This document shows, one piece after another, positions 8,437 to 18,837 of a DNA stretch of 64,000 nt (within the stretch, counting starts at the first letter, position 1; every line of letters starts with the position of its first letter). The position numbers and the translations under genes were made by a program. The stretch is taken from assembly GCA_951799405.1 (NCBI GenBank), contig OX637353.1, positions 1,426,001-1,490,000 of the forward strand, read 5' to 3'. The notes beneath the pieces are model-generated. The model saw only the letters and a program-made list of their open reading frames with translations. It made no database searches and was not told the DNA's origin. The stretch is from Agapetus fuscipes (taxonomy: Eukaryota; Arthropoda; Insecta; Trichoptera; Glossosomatidae).

Positions 8437-9540
8437 TGGCATGCGTTGCAAAGCACTCTTAAAAAGCCTGACCAACGCATGATGTTCATGAAGTAGTTGC
8501 TGTAGATCTTGAAGAATTGCTCTTTTCATTGCTGCATTCATCTCTTGACATCGATCAAGTTGTTTCCCAAATCATTTCATTGCAGTTCACACACCGACGC
8601 GGCATTTATTGTTCTTTTTCACTCCTTTCACTCGCAATGTTTCGAATCCTAAATGCATTACAGCTTCGTCGGGAAAGGTTTGATCGCCTTGGTGGTGGCA
8701 TGACTTTCTTAATATTTTTTGGGTACATTAGATTCATAGACACACTCATCATACAAAAATCCGAATTCAGTCTATCGGTAACCTTCCAACTATCAACAGG
8801 TGTGTTTCCTAACTGGAAAGAAAAATCGTAAAAATACCAAGCCAAACATTCTCCAAATGCACAAACAATACGAGAAATTGTAATAAAAAATATGGAGTGA
8901 CTTTTCACTCGTAATTACCAGTGAATATTAATATTTAAGTAAGTTCAATTGATATTTTATCTGCCGATACCTTTAGCCACAAAACAATAGCCCCGCTGTC
9001 AAACCGTCGGCCATTTTTAGTGATAGAGATGTGATGATGATAAAATATAGTATCTGATACCGTCACGTGAGAACAATTTTTTTTTGTGAAATGTATGTAT
9101 TTGAAGTGGTCTGTATTTCAAAATTCAAAATTTCAATTTCCACCCTACACTTTTTGTTTCATTTATCCTGTTATATTTCAATGAAATTTGATTTAAAAGA
9201 ATGTTTTTTTTTCTTTGTCTTTTATAGATATTTCTCCTAACGTCATTGAAAAAACTTAAAATTAAAATAATGTAATTTAAATAATTTTCACAAGTAATTA
9301 CGTAACATTAAGTAAATATTTACGTTTATGGAACAGAAGCATTAAAAAGTATCAGATATTTTCAAAACCTTTGACAACACTAAATTATGTTGTCAAGGCA
9401 AATAACATCAGCAATTCGTTGCCAAGCAACATTACCTGCTTACATAAATTAACGACGGAGTAGAGACACATAACGTGATAAAAAAGGACAACAACAAAAA
9501 ACGTATGTTGTGCGAGCGAGACAAAACAAGGGCAGTCTAA
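8437..9540. other. Unassigned AT-rich DNA with short repeat relics
   Basis: No gene seen. 8735-8830 (TCTATCGGTAACCTTCCAAC) recurs at 22806-22890. 8985-9530 is loosely similar to 29940-30370; both contain a GACGGAGTAGAGACAC motif and a TATCAGATAT motif near it. These look like old copies of an undefined repeat. Confidence 0.4.
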
Positions 9541-9790
9541 ATCTAAACCTAAATCTAAGCTGCAAAGATATGTATCATTTGAGATTCATATTAAATGCAT
9601 TCCCACAAGCAGACATGCATAATTTCGCGCTTACACATGCTGCATGTGGACCTACAATATAAAAACCCCAATCTCAAATGAACATAAGCCCGGCAACTCT
9701 TGCCGACCTTCCCTGAAGCAGGGGTGACATTGGCAAAGTGAACCATTTTTTACAGTATGGGTGGTCAGCCGCATACCAACCTATCAGTCA
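9541..9790 (-). repeat. Rep-A copy
   Basis: A minus-strand copy of the GGTTGGTATGCGGCTGACC repeat with its GATTA-type tail at the left. It lies just 3' of the LINE-2 fragment at 9885-10425, in the same orientation and with the same AT-rich spacer as at 42530-43800. Confidence 0.8.
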
Positions 9791-9884
9791 AGGAGTACAA
9801 GCAATTAATACAATCAAATATATAAAACAAATAAATTCTAAGCAATTAAACAGTAAAAAATTAAAAAAAAAAAAAAAAACTACA

Positions 9885-10425
9885 ACACATATGCCAGCAT
9901 TACAGATCAACCGCCATTTCTTTCGATCCTTGCATACTTCTTTCATTTCATCCAGAGCCATAACCTTTTCCATACAAGCTCTCCTTTTATTATGACTCTG
10001 GATATCCCATTCATTCGCTATTTCGAAAATTTGGTCCATCCATACCTTTCTCGGTCTTCCTCTTCCACGACATCCATCAATTCTCGCAGCATATACTTTC
10101 TTCGTCAGTCTTTCCTCATTCATTCTCTCCAAATGTCCAAACCATCTAAGCATACTTCTTTTAATCTTTACTTTCACACTTTCTCTTACACCACATTCCT
10201 CTCTAACAAAATCATTCCTTACCCTATCACTCCGTCTTTTCCCAATCATACTTCTTAAGTAGTCCATTTCTACTGTATGGACTTTACTAATCTCACTTTC
10301 ACTCACCGTCCAGGCTTCACTTCCATATATCAGAGTGGGCACTAGTATACCACCGTGCACCGCCAGTCGAACATTTTTTGAAAGATTCTGGTTCTTGGCG
10401 ATGCTAGCGGTAGCACCCAGTACGA
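9885..10425 (-). pseudogene. LINE-2 reverse transcriptase C-terminal fragment
   Basis: The minus-strand frame 10360-9788 encodes a non-LTR retrotransposon RT C-terminus: HGGILVPTLIYGSEAWT, RWFGHLERMNEERLTKK and GRGRPRKVWMDQ. The RT catalytic part is missing; the copy is 5'-truncated at about 10425, after ATASIAKNQNLSKN-type sequence. A longer copy with the YADD box is at 42888-43800. The last ~25 residues of the open frame are read through a poly-T stretch and are not real. Confidence 0.8.
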
Positions 10426-11386
10426 AAAAGCAGCAATAATTTCTAATTTAAAATAATTATTTATTAAATTAAAATATTTTATATATAATATAAAATAATA
10501 AAATAATTTCTAATGTAGATTTCAGTGACTGTATGGATCACAGTGTTAAGAACTAAATCAAATAAATAGCCTCTCCATTTAATAGAACTCCATGGTCGAA
10601 AAATATTTTTTTGTCAACCTTTCCGCTTCTGCGAAAATCACAATTGTTGTTTTTTTTCATATTGCAACTCATAGACGCAGATTAGCAATAGTGCTGCCAT
10701 AATTAATTTTGGTAACCGTATATCAAGCAACTACAATAATGAAAATTAAAATAAAATCGTCCGAGCCGTTTTTGAAAAAATCGCATTCGAAATTTTCAGC
10801 TGTTTGGAAGCCATCTTGAATTTACGAAATAGTGAAAAATGTTCCATAATGCGTTAAAGTATATAACTTGATCTTTCTTTTCAACCTAAAAAAAGTTCAA
10901 ATATTTTGCGTGTGTATATATTTTTTTGATCATTTCGATAAAATTTTTGAAATCGTGTAAACGGTACTTTATGTATTTTTTTTTGAAAAATATTTTTAAT
11001 GTTTTTATATAAATTTAGTATTGCGCGTAATACTGTAGAACATTATATTTTTGTTAACCGTTCTATTTACGAGAAAATCGCAACCGTTTTTTTCTTTCAT
11101 ATCGCAACGCACAGACGCAGATTAGCAAGAGTGTTACCTTATACATTTTAAAAGCAAAAAGTTAGGCATCGACCACACTGAAAATTTCAAGAAAATCATC
11201 AGAGCTGTTTTTGAGAAAAGTGCAATTTTATGTTTTTTTTGTATCGCAGCCATCTTGAATTTTCAGGTTGGCGCCATGTCGGTCGGCTCATCAAAATCTG
11301 TGGTTGTCAATTCTCTATACCCGAAAATTGGTGTCTCTGCGATCAGTAGTTTCAGCTGGGACATACATACATACATACCTACATAC

Positions 11387-11614
11387 CAGTGGCGAAGGGT
11401 GCTATACAAGCCGATTCCCATCGGTTTTCCGTTTAAAATGAGGCAAAAATGATAATAAAGTAGACTGCATGGTTTCAATGGGGAAAAAGTACGTATTGTT
11501 TCTTTGGTTTTAAATGTATTTTTTTACTTTGTGCTTATATTTTTAACTACTTTGTTACATCATTTTAAAAGGGAAGCCGATGGGAACCGGCTTGTATGGC
11601 ACCCTTCGCCACTG
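11387..11614. mobile_element. hAT MITE 1 (228 bp)
   Basis: Long imperfect terminal inverted repeats start CAGTGGCGAAGGGTGC and end GCACCCTTCGCCACTG, flanked by the 8-bp duplication CTACATAC (11379-11386, 11615-11622). An 8-bp TSD with CAG...CTG ends is typical of hAT. It sits inside an (ACAT)n tract of Rep-B. Confidence 0.9.
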
Positions 11615-11615
11615 C

Positions 11616-11664
11616 TACATACATACATACATACATACATACATACGGACGGACGGACGGACAG
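11616..11664. repeat. (ACAT)n/(GGAC)n microsatellite
   Basis: About eight ACAT units run directly into about four GGAC units. Part of Rep-B; the left part of the same tract is at 11361-11386, interrupted by MITE 1. Confidence 0.9.
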
Positions 11665-11800
11665 GTTCGACAAATTAGTTTTTTTTGCATGCCCTGGTGC
11701 AGGACAACTCATCTCCGTTTGAACCTCATTTTTTTTTCCGGACGAATACAATACTCTATAGTTCCTTCGGACTGCTATAAAGTAAAAACAGCGCTATTGT

Positions 11801-12029
11801 GTATACACACAGGTATGCAATTTAGGTTGTCCAACAGCGGAGTCAGTTTCCAGTTTCCTCTTCTTTCATATCGTATTTTAAAAGACGTCAAATCTAGGGC
11901 CTGTTGCATCAACCTCCAACCAATATTTGATTGACACATCAAATTTGATTGATTTTATTCTGGTAAGGACATCGGTTAAATATTTCTCGGAAGTGGGTAA
12001 TAACATGATGGAATTTGAACAGGAAATAT
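11801..12029. other. Unassigned short spacer
   Basis: AT-rich DNA between Rep-B and the SINE. No gene or repeat motif recognised. Confidence 0.4.
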
Positions 12030-12460
12030 GATAATAATAATATTTGGATGATTTATTTGGTGAGCGCTGTTTTTGTGTGTATCACACCTAAAGAGCCCTC
12101 TGCGAGCTTGGTCGTCGCTGTAGAAAGCGCCAATTCTCAAGCAAGATCCAGTTGTTGTAAGGTTGGATGGACCTTTCAGTGACCGGTCTTTGGTAAAGGT
12201 TTATGATTTTTTTAACTCAGCGAAGAGCACATTCGAAATATAAATGGTATATTTTTTGTGCTCCACCGGTATCCGAATCCACAACCTTCCATTTATGAGT
12301 CCGAAGTGCTGCCACTGGACTACGGACCGGTCCAAGATGCCAACGACACGCGGTGTACCTGAGCGGTAACCCATTCAAGCGCGATCCGCGCCCAATGTTG
12401 CTTAACTTCAGTGATCTATGGGAACCGGTGCTTTCAACATGGTAACGTCGCGTCGTTGAC
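12030..12460 (-). mobile_element. SINE-1 copy with 5S rRNA head, tRNA head and (ATT)n tail
   Basis: Read on the minus strand. 12460-12339 (about 122 nt, the size of 5S rRNA) is 5S-like, including AGTTAAGCAAC and TTGAATGGGTTACCG of the internal promoter. 12330-12258 is tRNA-like, with box A TAGTCCAGTGG and box B GGATTCGGATACC. A body then runs to an ATAATAATAAT tail at the left end. SINEs are pol III-transcribed and moved by a partner LINE. The tail differs from the SINE-1 copies at 40.2 and 59.2 kb, which end with a LINE-derived tail and poly(A). Confidence 0.85.
12339..12460 (-). pseudogene. 5S rRNA-like segment (SINE head)
   Basis: Nearly full-length 5S rRNA homology on the minus strand (ACCATGTTGAAAGCACCGG, GAAGTTAAGCAACATTGGGC, ends GTCGTTGGC). 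It is joined to a tRNA-like unit, so it is a SINE head rather than a 5S gene. Confidence 0.85.
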
Positions 12461-13310
12461 AAATAGACGTTGACAAAATACGTAGGTACATGCAATCATT
12501 TTATTTACCTATTTGAAAGGGAGAAATCACACTTAATTTTGATTTTTGTCTGATTGGAGCTCGGTGCCATAGTGATTTTATGCCAAAAAACGGTGCAAAA
12601 TCACAATAAAATATTTTTTCTATGGTTCTGTTTGTACCGCAACTGCGGCTCGAAGATACTTGTTTTGCAACGCAACAACATGCTCGGTTGATCAATATAA
12701 TATATATTGTGCCCAATGTCACTAAAGTGAAATTTATTTTTAGTATAAAAGAAAAGTAGCTTATAATCATAATTAAAATTAGGAAATAGGAGAAAAACTA
12801 ACAATTAATCCATGTTTTTCATTCTCTATTATGTTTTTTCTACTAAAATAACTATTTATAGTTATTTCATATTGATGTTGATCACAATAGTAACTTTTGT
12901 AAACGAATCTATCCTATATCCAAACGAAACCGCAAAATTTACTTTTGAGCATAGGCTCATAAATAAATGCTTTGCTAAATTTTCCTCATTTCAGTTTTAT
13001 TTCCGACACCTTCAATAAGTGAATGGCGCGTCGCGTTGTCTGTAATACAGGTATGAACGATTCTGATATATTGTAGATATTATCTGACAAATTATTCACA
13101 GCCGACATAAAGAATGTAATCCAGCACATCGTATGTGATCTTATCGCCATTGGCTCCTCACCACAAATATCCCTTACGGTGCGATCGTGACAGAAATATC
13201 TATTCCCTGCGCACGGCTCCAGTGTTATGAGCTTGACGTACTCAATTCGAGTTCGGAATGTTCTTCTGAGAGTCCATATTTCGTTTTTAGATTTACCTTA
13301 AAGAAAGATA
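12461..13310. other. Unassigned DNA
   Basis: AT-rich with a few GC-richer patches (13120-13260). Only short open frames; no gene or known repeat recognised. From about 13312 it becomes one arm of the paralogous segment repeated at 38062. Confidence 0.4.
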
Positions 13311-13515
13311 AATAAATTGCACAGAATCTGCACTCGACTTTCTTGCAAAAATTAACCCACTGTATGACGTATGTAAAGCTATAATCATCTACCAGCTTAT
13401 GCAGTTTCAATGAAAATATAATATATCAATAATAGATCAATTTTATTCCACCGCGGTGTGTACCTGCATACTCGTACAATATGGAAATATCCATATAAAT
13501 TCTTAAGTCAATAAA

Positions 13516-13622
13516 AAATATTTGGATGATTTATTTGGTGAGCGCCGTTTTGTGTGAATCACACCTCAAGAGTCCTCTGCGAGGTTGGTCTTCTCTGGAA
13601 AAAGCGCCAATTACACAAGAAA
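13516..13622 (-). repeat. SINE-1 3' fragment
   Basis: The minus-strand body and tail of the (ATT)n-type SINE-1 (GATGATTTATTTGGTGAGCG on plus). It lacks both heads. Confidence 0.75.
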
Positions 13623-13623
13623 G

Positions 13624-13664
13624 ATCCTTGACTTATAGGTTGGTATGAAGCTGACCTCTATACT
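13624..13664 (+). repeat. Rep-A copy, left part (interrupted)
   Basis: CCTTGACTTATAGGTTGGTATG starts a Rep-A copy that is cut by the LINE-2 fragment and resumes at 14344. Confidence 0.7.
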
Positions 13665-14343
13665 GTAGGTACTATACTGTATCCTGCCGCCGTTCCAATA
13701 AGGGTGGCCAATACCTCCGCAGATGCGCCTCCACTTTTTTCTGTCATCACCTTTTTTATACATACTCGTCTCTTATTCTCACTCTGCAGATTCCATTCTT
13801 TTACAATCTCACCTATTTGGTCTAACCATTCTTTCCTCAGCCTTCCCCTTCCGCGTTTTCCTCTGACATTTCCTTTGTACACTTTCTTCGTTAGTTGTTC
13901 ATCATCCATTCTTTCAAGATGTCCGAACCATCTCATCGTACTTTTTTGTACTTTCATTCTCATATTCTCTTTTATACCACACTCGTTCATCACCCAATCA
14001 TTACGTACTCTATCACTCAGTGTCTTTCCAGCCATTGCTCTCAGGTAAGCCATTTCAACCGTACGTACTTTACTTAGCTCACATTAATTAAGCCTCACTT
14101 CCACCAACCAATATGCCATTGTAGACCGCCGATCTCATATTATTTGTAAGTTTTCTATTTCTTGCAATTCTTCAAATCGTTCCCATTGCACTTCTTCCTC
14201 TAATAGCGCGCTTTTCCAATTCTTTCGTCAATTTCGCATTCGACTCAAACTTGCTTCCCAGATAATCAAATTCTTTCACGACCTCCACTCTTGTTTCATT
14301 CAGTCTTATCTCAATTTCCTGACATTTCTCAGTCCTCCCAAAG
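13665..14343 (-). pseudogene. LINE-2 RT fragment inserted in Rep-A, (TACAG)n tail
   Basis: The minus-strand frame 14053-13658 encodes RWFGHLERMDDEQLTKK and GRGRLRKEWLDQ of an RT C-terminus. Upstream sequence to 14343 still matches RT but is broken. The 3' end carries TACAG-type repeats, as in the copies at 38409 and 53686. It splits a Rep-A copy, so it inserted later than that copy. Confidence 0.8.
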
Positions 14344-14545
14344 TGTAAAAAATAATTCGCTTTGTCAATGTCACCCCTGTTTCAAGGAAGGTTTTATGTT
14401 CATTTGAGATTTGGTTTTAATTTGTAGGTACACATTCAGCATTCGTAAGCGCAAACTTACACGTACCTGTTTGTGGGCATGCATTTGATATGAGTTTTGA
14501 ATGTTTATATTTCATTGCAACTTATATTCAAGATTATTGTAGATG
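14344..14545 (+). repeat. Rep-A copy, right part
   Basis: Continuation of the copy starting at 13624, from AATTCGCTTTGTCAATGTCACC to TTGCAACTTATATTC. Confidence 0.7.
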
Positions 14546-14789
14546 GTCATTGAACCCTTCTGTATGCAAACTAGGACTTTGTAATGCGGGTAAACTTTTT
14601 AGTTACATTTTGAAAAAGTAACGACTGATTAATATTGGTATTTATAAAATTTTAAGAATCACAGCCTTTTTTCTAATTTTAACCCTTTGACTACCAAGAA
14701 AATTACGAACACATTTTGTTTGGAAATTTTTTCACTTTGTATGGTGGCTATACTTTTGATTCAATTTTTGGAAAAAATAATGATGGCAA

Positions 14790-15545
14790 TATATAATTCA
14801 TAAGGTCTTTATTGTTTTTATCAATATGTACAAAGTATTACAATAAAAATAAATTTAAAAAATCTAATTACAATAAATACTCCCCAAAGTAAGCATAGCT
14901 TGTGTTTTGGGGAGGATTCCAACTTATCTTAACTTAAAATTAATCACTTAATAGATAAAAATCATAAAAAAACAATATATACACCATTTAGTCATTTACT
15001 TAGCAAAAACAGGAAGACAAAAAAATAAAATAAAATAACATAAAGAGGTAACATGTTTAAATAGAAAATACAGAAATAGGAATTATACATATATACACAT
15101 ATGTAGATATATGAAAAAAATAACAAAAATAATAATGATAAGAATAATATCCGAAAAACCAAATAAATATAAACACTCAACTATTTACACCTCTTTCAAA
15201 TATTTGCTGATCATGTACTTAATGGCCTTAGGATCTGCGTGCTTATCATGCTTATACCTGGAAAAAAGTGCATTGTACCACCTTACACCCAAATAATCGT
15301 AGTGATGTTGGCCGGTTGCTGTATTCTTTCTAGGAACTTTGATTACAAGCGACTCTCTACGCGATCTACCACTCGGGATTACAATATCCCCCGGATTATA
15401 TCCGTGGATAAAGTAATCCTTATGAACTTGGTAGAGAGCCGCTCTCTTATACAATTGGTCAATTGTTAGCACCGGAAAGTCATGATATAATTGCAATGTG
15501 GAATAGTCGAAAGGCTTCTTTAACATTATTTTGATAACCATAAGT
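14790..15545 (-). pseudogene. LINE-5 RT C-terminal fragment and 3' UTR
   Basis: The minus-strand 118-aa frame 15541-15185 (LTIDQLYKRAALYQVH, YLGVRWYNAL) resembles the extreme C-terminus of jockey/CR1-like RTs. The AT-rich sequence to 14790 would be its 3' UTR. The insertion is absent from the paralogous segment (39560-39565), which defines its edges approximately. It is 5'-truncated and dead. Confidence 0.6.
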
Positions 15546-15589
15546 TACCATTATTGTTTTACATTTGTGCTACATTATTTTTTTATTAA

Positions 15590-16495
15590 CCCTCTAACTG
15601 CCGATAATGTTTTCATTATTTTTTTCTTTTCTATGGCAGCTCCCTAAACCGAGATTATGATGAAAAAATAATTATAATCATTAGAGAAAGCAATATTTTA
15701 TAAACGGATTCACAGAAAATTTAAGAAAAATCGTCGGAGCCATTTTTGATAAAATCGAATGTTAAATTTTCAGCTCTTCGGAAGCCATCTTGAATTTTCA
15801 AAAATGTACAAAATCTTTGATTACGAACTAAAGTGATAAACTTGTTCTTACTATCAAATTTAAAATAAATTTAAATATCTTGCATTTTAATAGGTTTTTG
15901 TAATATTTTCGATTTGGAATTTCAGGTCGTTTAAACGATGCTTTATATTTATGTTTTCAAAAAAAATTTTTTTTATTTTGTAGAAATTTATGTTGTTTTT
16001 AATATTGTGGAACATTATATTTTTGTTGACCCCTGTACTTTCGAGAAAATCACAATCGTTTGTTTTTTTCATATGGCAACCCATAGACACAGATTAGTAA
16101 GAGTGTTGCCATAATTAATTTATTAAGGTAAAAAGTAATTAGTGGCAATTCTGAAAATTTAAGAAAAATTCTTGGAGCCGTTTTTGAGAAAAGTGTAATT
16201 TTATGTTTTTTGTTGTATGGCAGCCATCTTGAATTTTCAAGTTGGTGTAATGTCATGTTATTCATACTGAATACATGTTCAAAAAAGTTGATGTAGCCAA
16301 AATTTGGTATCTCTAGGTCTTATGCTTTGGAAAGTGACACACACACACACATAAAGACGGACGTTTTTGAAAGATAGTGTTTTTTGGCATGTCCTGCACC
16401 AGGACAACTCATTTCCGTGAAAACCTCGAATTTTTTTTTTCACACCAAATCAAAACCTTCTTTTAGCCTTCAGCTATAGCAAGAAAGTAAAAATA
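15590..16495 (+). repeat. Rep-B copy
   Basis: Contains two GCCATCTTGAATTTTCA motifs (near 15783 and 16221), an ACAC microsatellite (16337-16352) and the CCAGGACAACTCATTTCCG block. Ends at CTATAGCAAGAAAGTAAAA. Confidence 0.7.
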
Positions 16496-16792
16496 AGTTA
16501 GCTTGCGGTGACTAAAAAAGGTTTTGAAAACCACATTTAAGTGGTTTTATTATTTCACACAAATGAAAAATGGAATCGGATCCACACTTTTCAAATATTT
16601 TCATACTTCACTACTTCGTTGAATTCACTAAATATTTTTCAACAATAATTACTCAGCAAGGAGTTACATGGCACAATTATCGTCCAGACAGAGAAGCAAC
16701 GCCTTAGCGTTCACTGATCACATCGCACAACTATCAACCCGATTGCTGTTTTTTTTTACTGACGTTTGTCGTAGTTTTCCTAAGCTAAATAC
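16496..16792. other. Unassigned DNA beside MG3
   Basis: About 300 bp, no gene seen; flank of the MG3 LTR. No ATAT is found next to the LTR here. Confidence 0.4.
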
Positions 16793-17187
16793 TGTTACGA
16801 ATTTAGGGTTCAAAAGTCTTTCAATTAAAAATACTGGTCTTCTTATACAGTTGTTTATTTTACACTTTTAATAATTTATTTTTTACAAAGGTAGTCTGGA
16901 CTATTCCATTACACTTGGTTTCTGTTCACTGGTTTTGGTACAATGTATGTAGTTGTAACGCTCGTAGAACACTGGCTCTGCAAGCAACTCACACCTTTCT
17001 TATACTCTTCAAAACAGTACAATCTAGATCCATATTCGCGAGACAGTTCCAGAAAGGCGTAGTAATCATTATTTCTCGATGCTTCTATTATTCAATGATT
17101 CCTACCCACACAATACAATACAGAATTCTTATAACTATAACAAATACCTACTTATTTGAAATATTTATATTTCATATTTACATAACA
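16793..17187 (-). repeat. MG3 3' LTR
   Basis: 395 bp, TGTTATG to CGTAACA on the minus strand. It starts immediately after the TAG stop codon of the MG3 ORF; the polypurine run GGTGGGGGG is coding. Matches 34153-34554 along its length. Confidence 0.85.
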
Positions 17188-18837
17188 CTACCCCCCACCT
17201 AGACTGTTTCGTCCCGGAACAGTCTTGACTCTGTGTTGGTATGGGCATGCTGATCGTGGATCAGCATGCCAACACCCTGTGGTCAGGAAGAAGTGGCAGT
17301 CCACGGATTTCTCCCCACTGGCTCTCGGCTGCGCTTGCTCGCAGCACACCACGACACTGATGCCGGCCCCCGAGAACACTGCCTCAATCATACTTCGGAT
17401 GATCCTCCAGTCTCGATTAGCACGGCCGCCACCCATCTTTGGTATCGCCTGACGCGCCTGCTGATCCTCCAGCATGTAGTCCCGCAGCTCAACAAGACCG
17501 TCCCACAAAGCCTTGTAGTCATCTTCCAGGTTGCTGGAATCCGGGACAACCAGGCAGTATGCTTGTTGACGCCCCTTTGGTAGTCTCAGAGCTCTTCCTT
17601 GCTGGCTGCTCGAGGGTTGCGGTTCTCCGAACTTGTACCGGAAGACCCGTGCAATTCCTCTAGACATATCCAGATCTTCCGGTACACTGCATGCCAGCGT
17701 GTGGTCCCGAGTGACCTCAAATAAGTCCTGCTGGACTTCTGTGGTCACTCCATGGCGAAACTTCTGTCCCGCTTTCGCGTTCTCCCAAAACGTCAGACTC
17801 ATCACAGCCTCGTGCAACTCGTCCCTCTCGGCCTCCGCTGTTCGCCGGGCCCTTTCACTGCTGGCCAAGTTCTTTGTCAGCTGCCTGTTCTCCGTCTTCA
17901 TGACTTTGACCTTTCTCTCGGCATCCTGGAACTGAACTTGCAGTTTCCTCAGCCGTCTGTTCATCTTCATGGTGGTCTCTTCATCCTTGCGGTCGTCCTC
18001 CAATTTCTCCGGTCCTTGAGACTTTGGGCACCTAAGGCTCAGGTGTCCTTGCTGGCCACACGTCCAGCAATGCGACCCCTGTCTCCTTGGCTCAAGCCGC
18101 TGCAGCACTTTTTCTATTAGCATCTCAGTCGTCAGTGGCTTGGTTTCTTCCACTTTCATCGCGCATACCCTGACGTGACTTCTTATCGATTGTTTGACAG
18201 CCTCAAACTCCATCGCTTTGGTCAGTGCCTCGTTCAATGTCTTCGGAAGAGCCAGTTTCACTGCTTGCTGTGTCTCCCATTCTCGCAACCCGTTCAGAAA
18301 CTTGTCCACTGCCAAGCTCTCGCAGATGTCATCAGGGAATGTCGGGTAAGCGTCTCGTACTAGGTGGACAATGTCCATTTCGAACTCCTGGAGGCTCTCG
18401 TTGGGCTTCTGCACCCTTGTGTTCAGCTGTGACTTGTACAGCTGCTCCAGGCACTTGTGGCCATAGCGCATATCCAAGCGCTGCTTCAGCTGCCCAAAGT
18501 CGCCACGGTTGTCCAGGGGTATGGCCTGCAGAACCCTGAGGGCGTCTCCTCGGAGTGACAGGCTGAGAACTGAAGCCTTCTTCTGCTGGCTCCAGTCTCC
18601 CATCATGGCAGCCGTCTCGAAGAGGGTCAAATACTCCTCCCACGATGTCTTCCTGTCGAAGGTCGGGAAGTTGTGCTTGGCCAGCGAAGGGTCATCATCC
18701 CCTCTAGTGACCCTGGTTGGAGTTGAGCATCCCTGGTCGGTCTCGTCGTGAAGGCCGCCTTTGGGGGATATTCTGGTGGACTCCATCTGGCACTTGTCAG
18801 CCAGCTCGGCACGCAGACGGTCTATGACAGCCGAAGT
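16793..18837 (-). mobile_element. MG3: truncated gypsy derivative, Gag-coiled coil-macrodomain-CCCH plus 3' LTR
   Basis: On the minus strand, a 3' LTR (17187-16793) directly follows one long ORF related to MG1 and MG2 at both its ends but without protease, RT, RNase H or integrase. The left part of Gag (SAP motif, first coiled coil), the leader and the 5' LTR are missing; homology stops at a Rep-A copy at 18838. The LTR (TGTTATG...CGTAACA) is a different subfamily from MG1 and MG2 but matches a solo LTR at 34153-34554. Confidence 0.85.

Larger units (their letters stand above)
10570..11800 (+). repeat. Rep-B copy (non-coding ~1.2 kb repeat)
   Basis: Rep-B is defined by GCCATCTTGAATTTTC, CATAGACGCAGATTAG and CCAGGACAACTCATTTCCG-type motifs. 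It recurs at 15590-16495 and 39600-40825. This copy contains two internal units (10640-10830 and 11075-11270) with the same motif order, then an ACAT/GGAC microsatellite (11616-11664). A hAT MITE is inserted at 11387-11614. No coding capacity seen; the class is unknown. Confidence 0.65.
13312..16495 (+). repeat. Paralogous segment, copy 1 (partner at 38062-40825)
   Basis: From the shared GCACAGAATCTGCACTCGAC to the shared CTATAGCAAGAAAGTAAAA, this matches 38062-40825 in the same orientation. Both contain the same series: SINE-1 fragment, split Rep-A with LINE-2 fragment inside, AT-rich DNA, Rep-B. This copy alone has a LINE fragment at about 14790-15545; the partner alone has a SINE at 40177-40502. 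Confidence 0.8.

Noticed and set aside
12339..12460. 5S rRNA gene
   Set aside because: Several substitutions, no terminator T-run after the 3' end, and direct fusion to a tRNA-like unit repeated at 59.5 kb: a SINE head, not a gene.
14684..15605. piggyBac-like element (TTAACCCTTTGACTACC and TTAACCCTCTAACTGCC)
   Set aside because: Both ends point the same way rather than being inverted; no transposase or matching right end.
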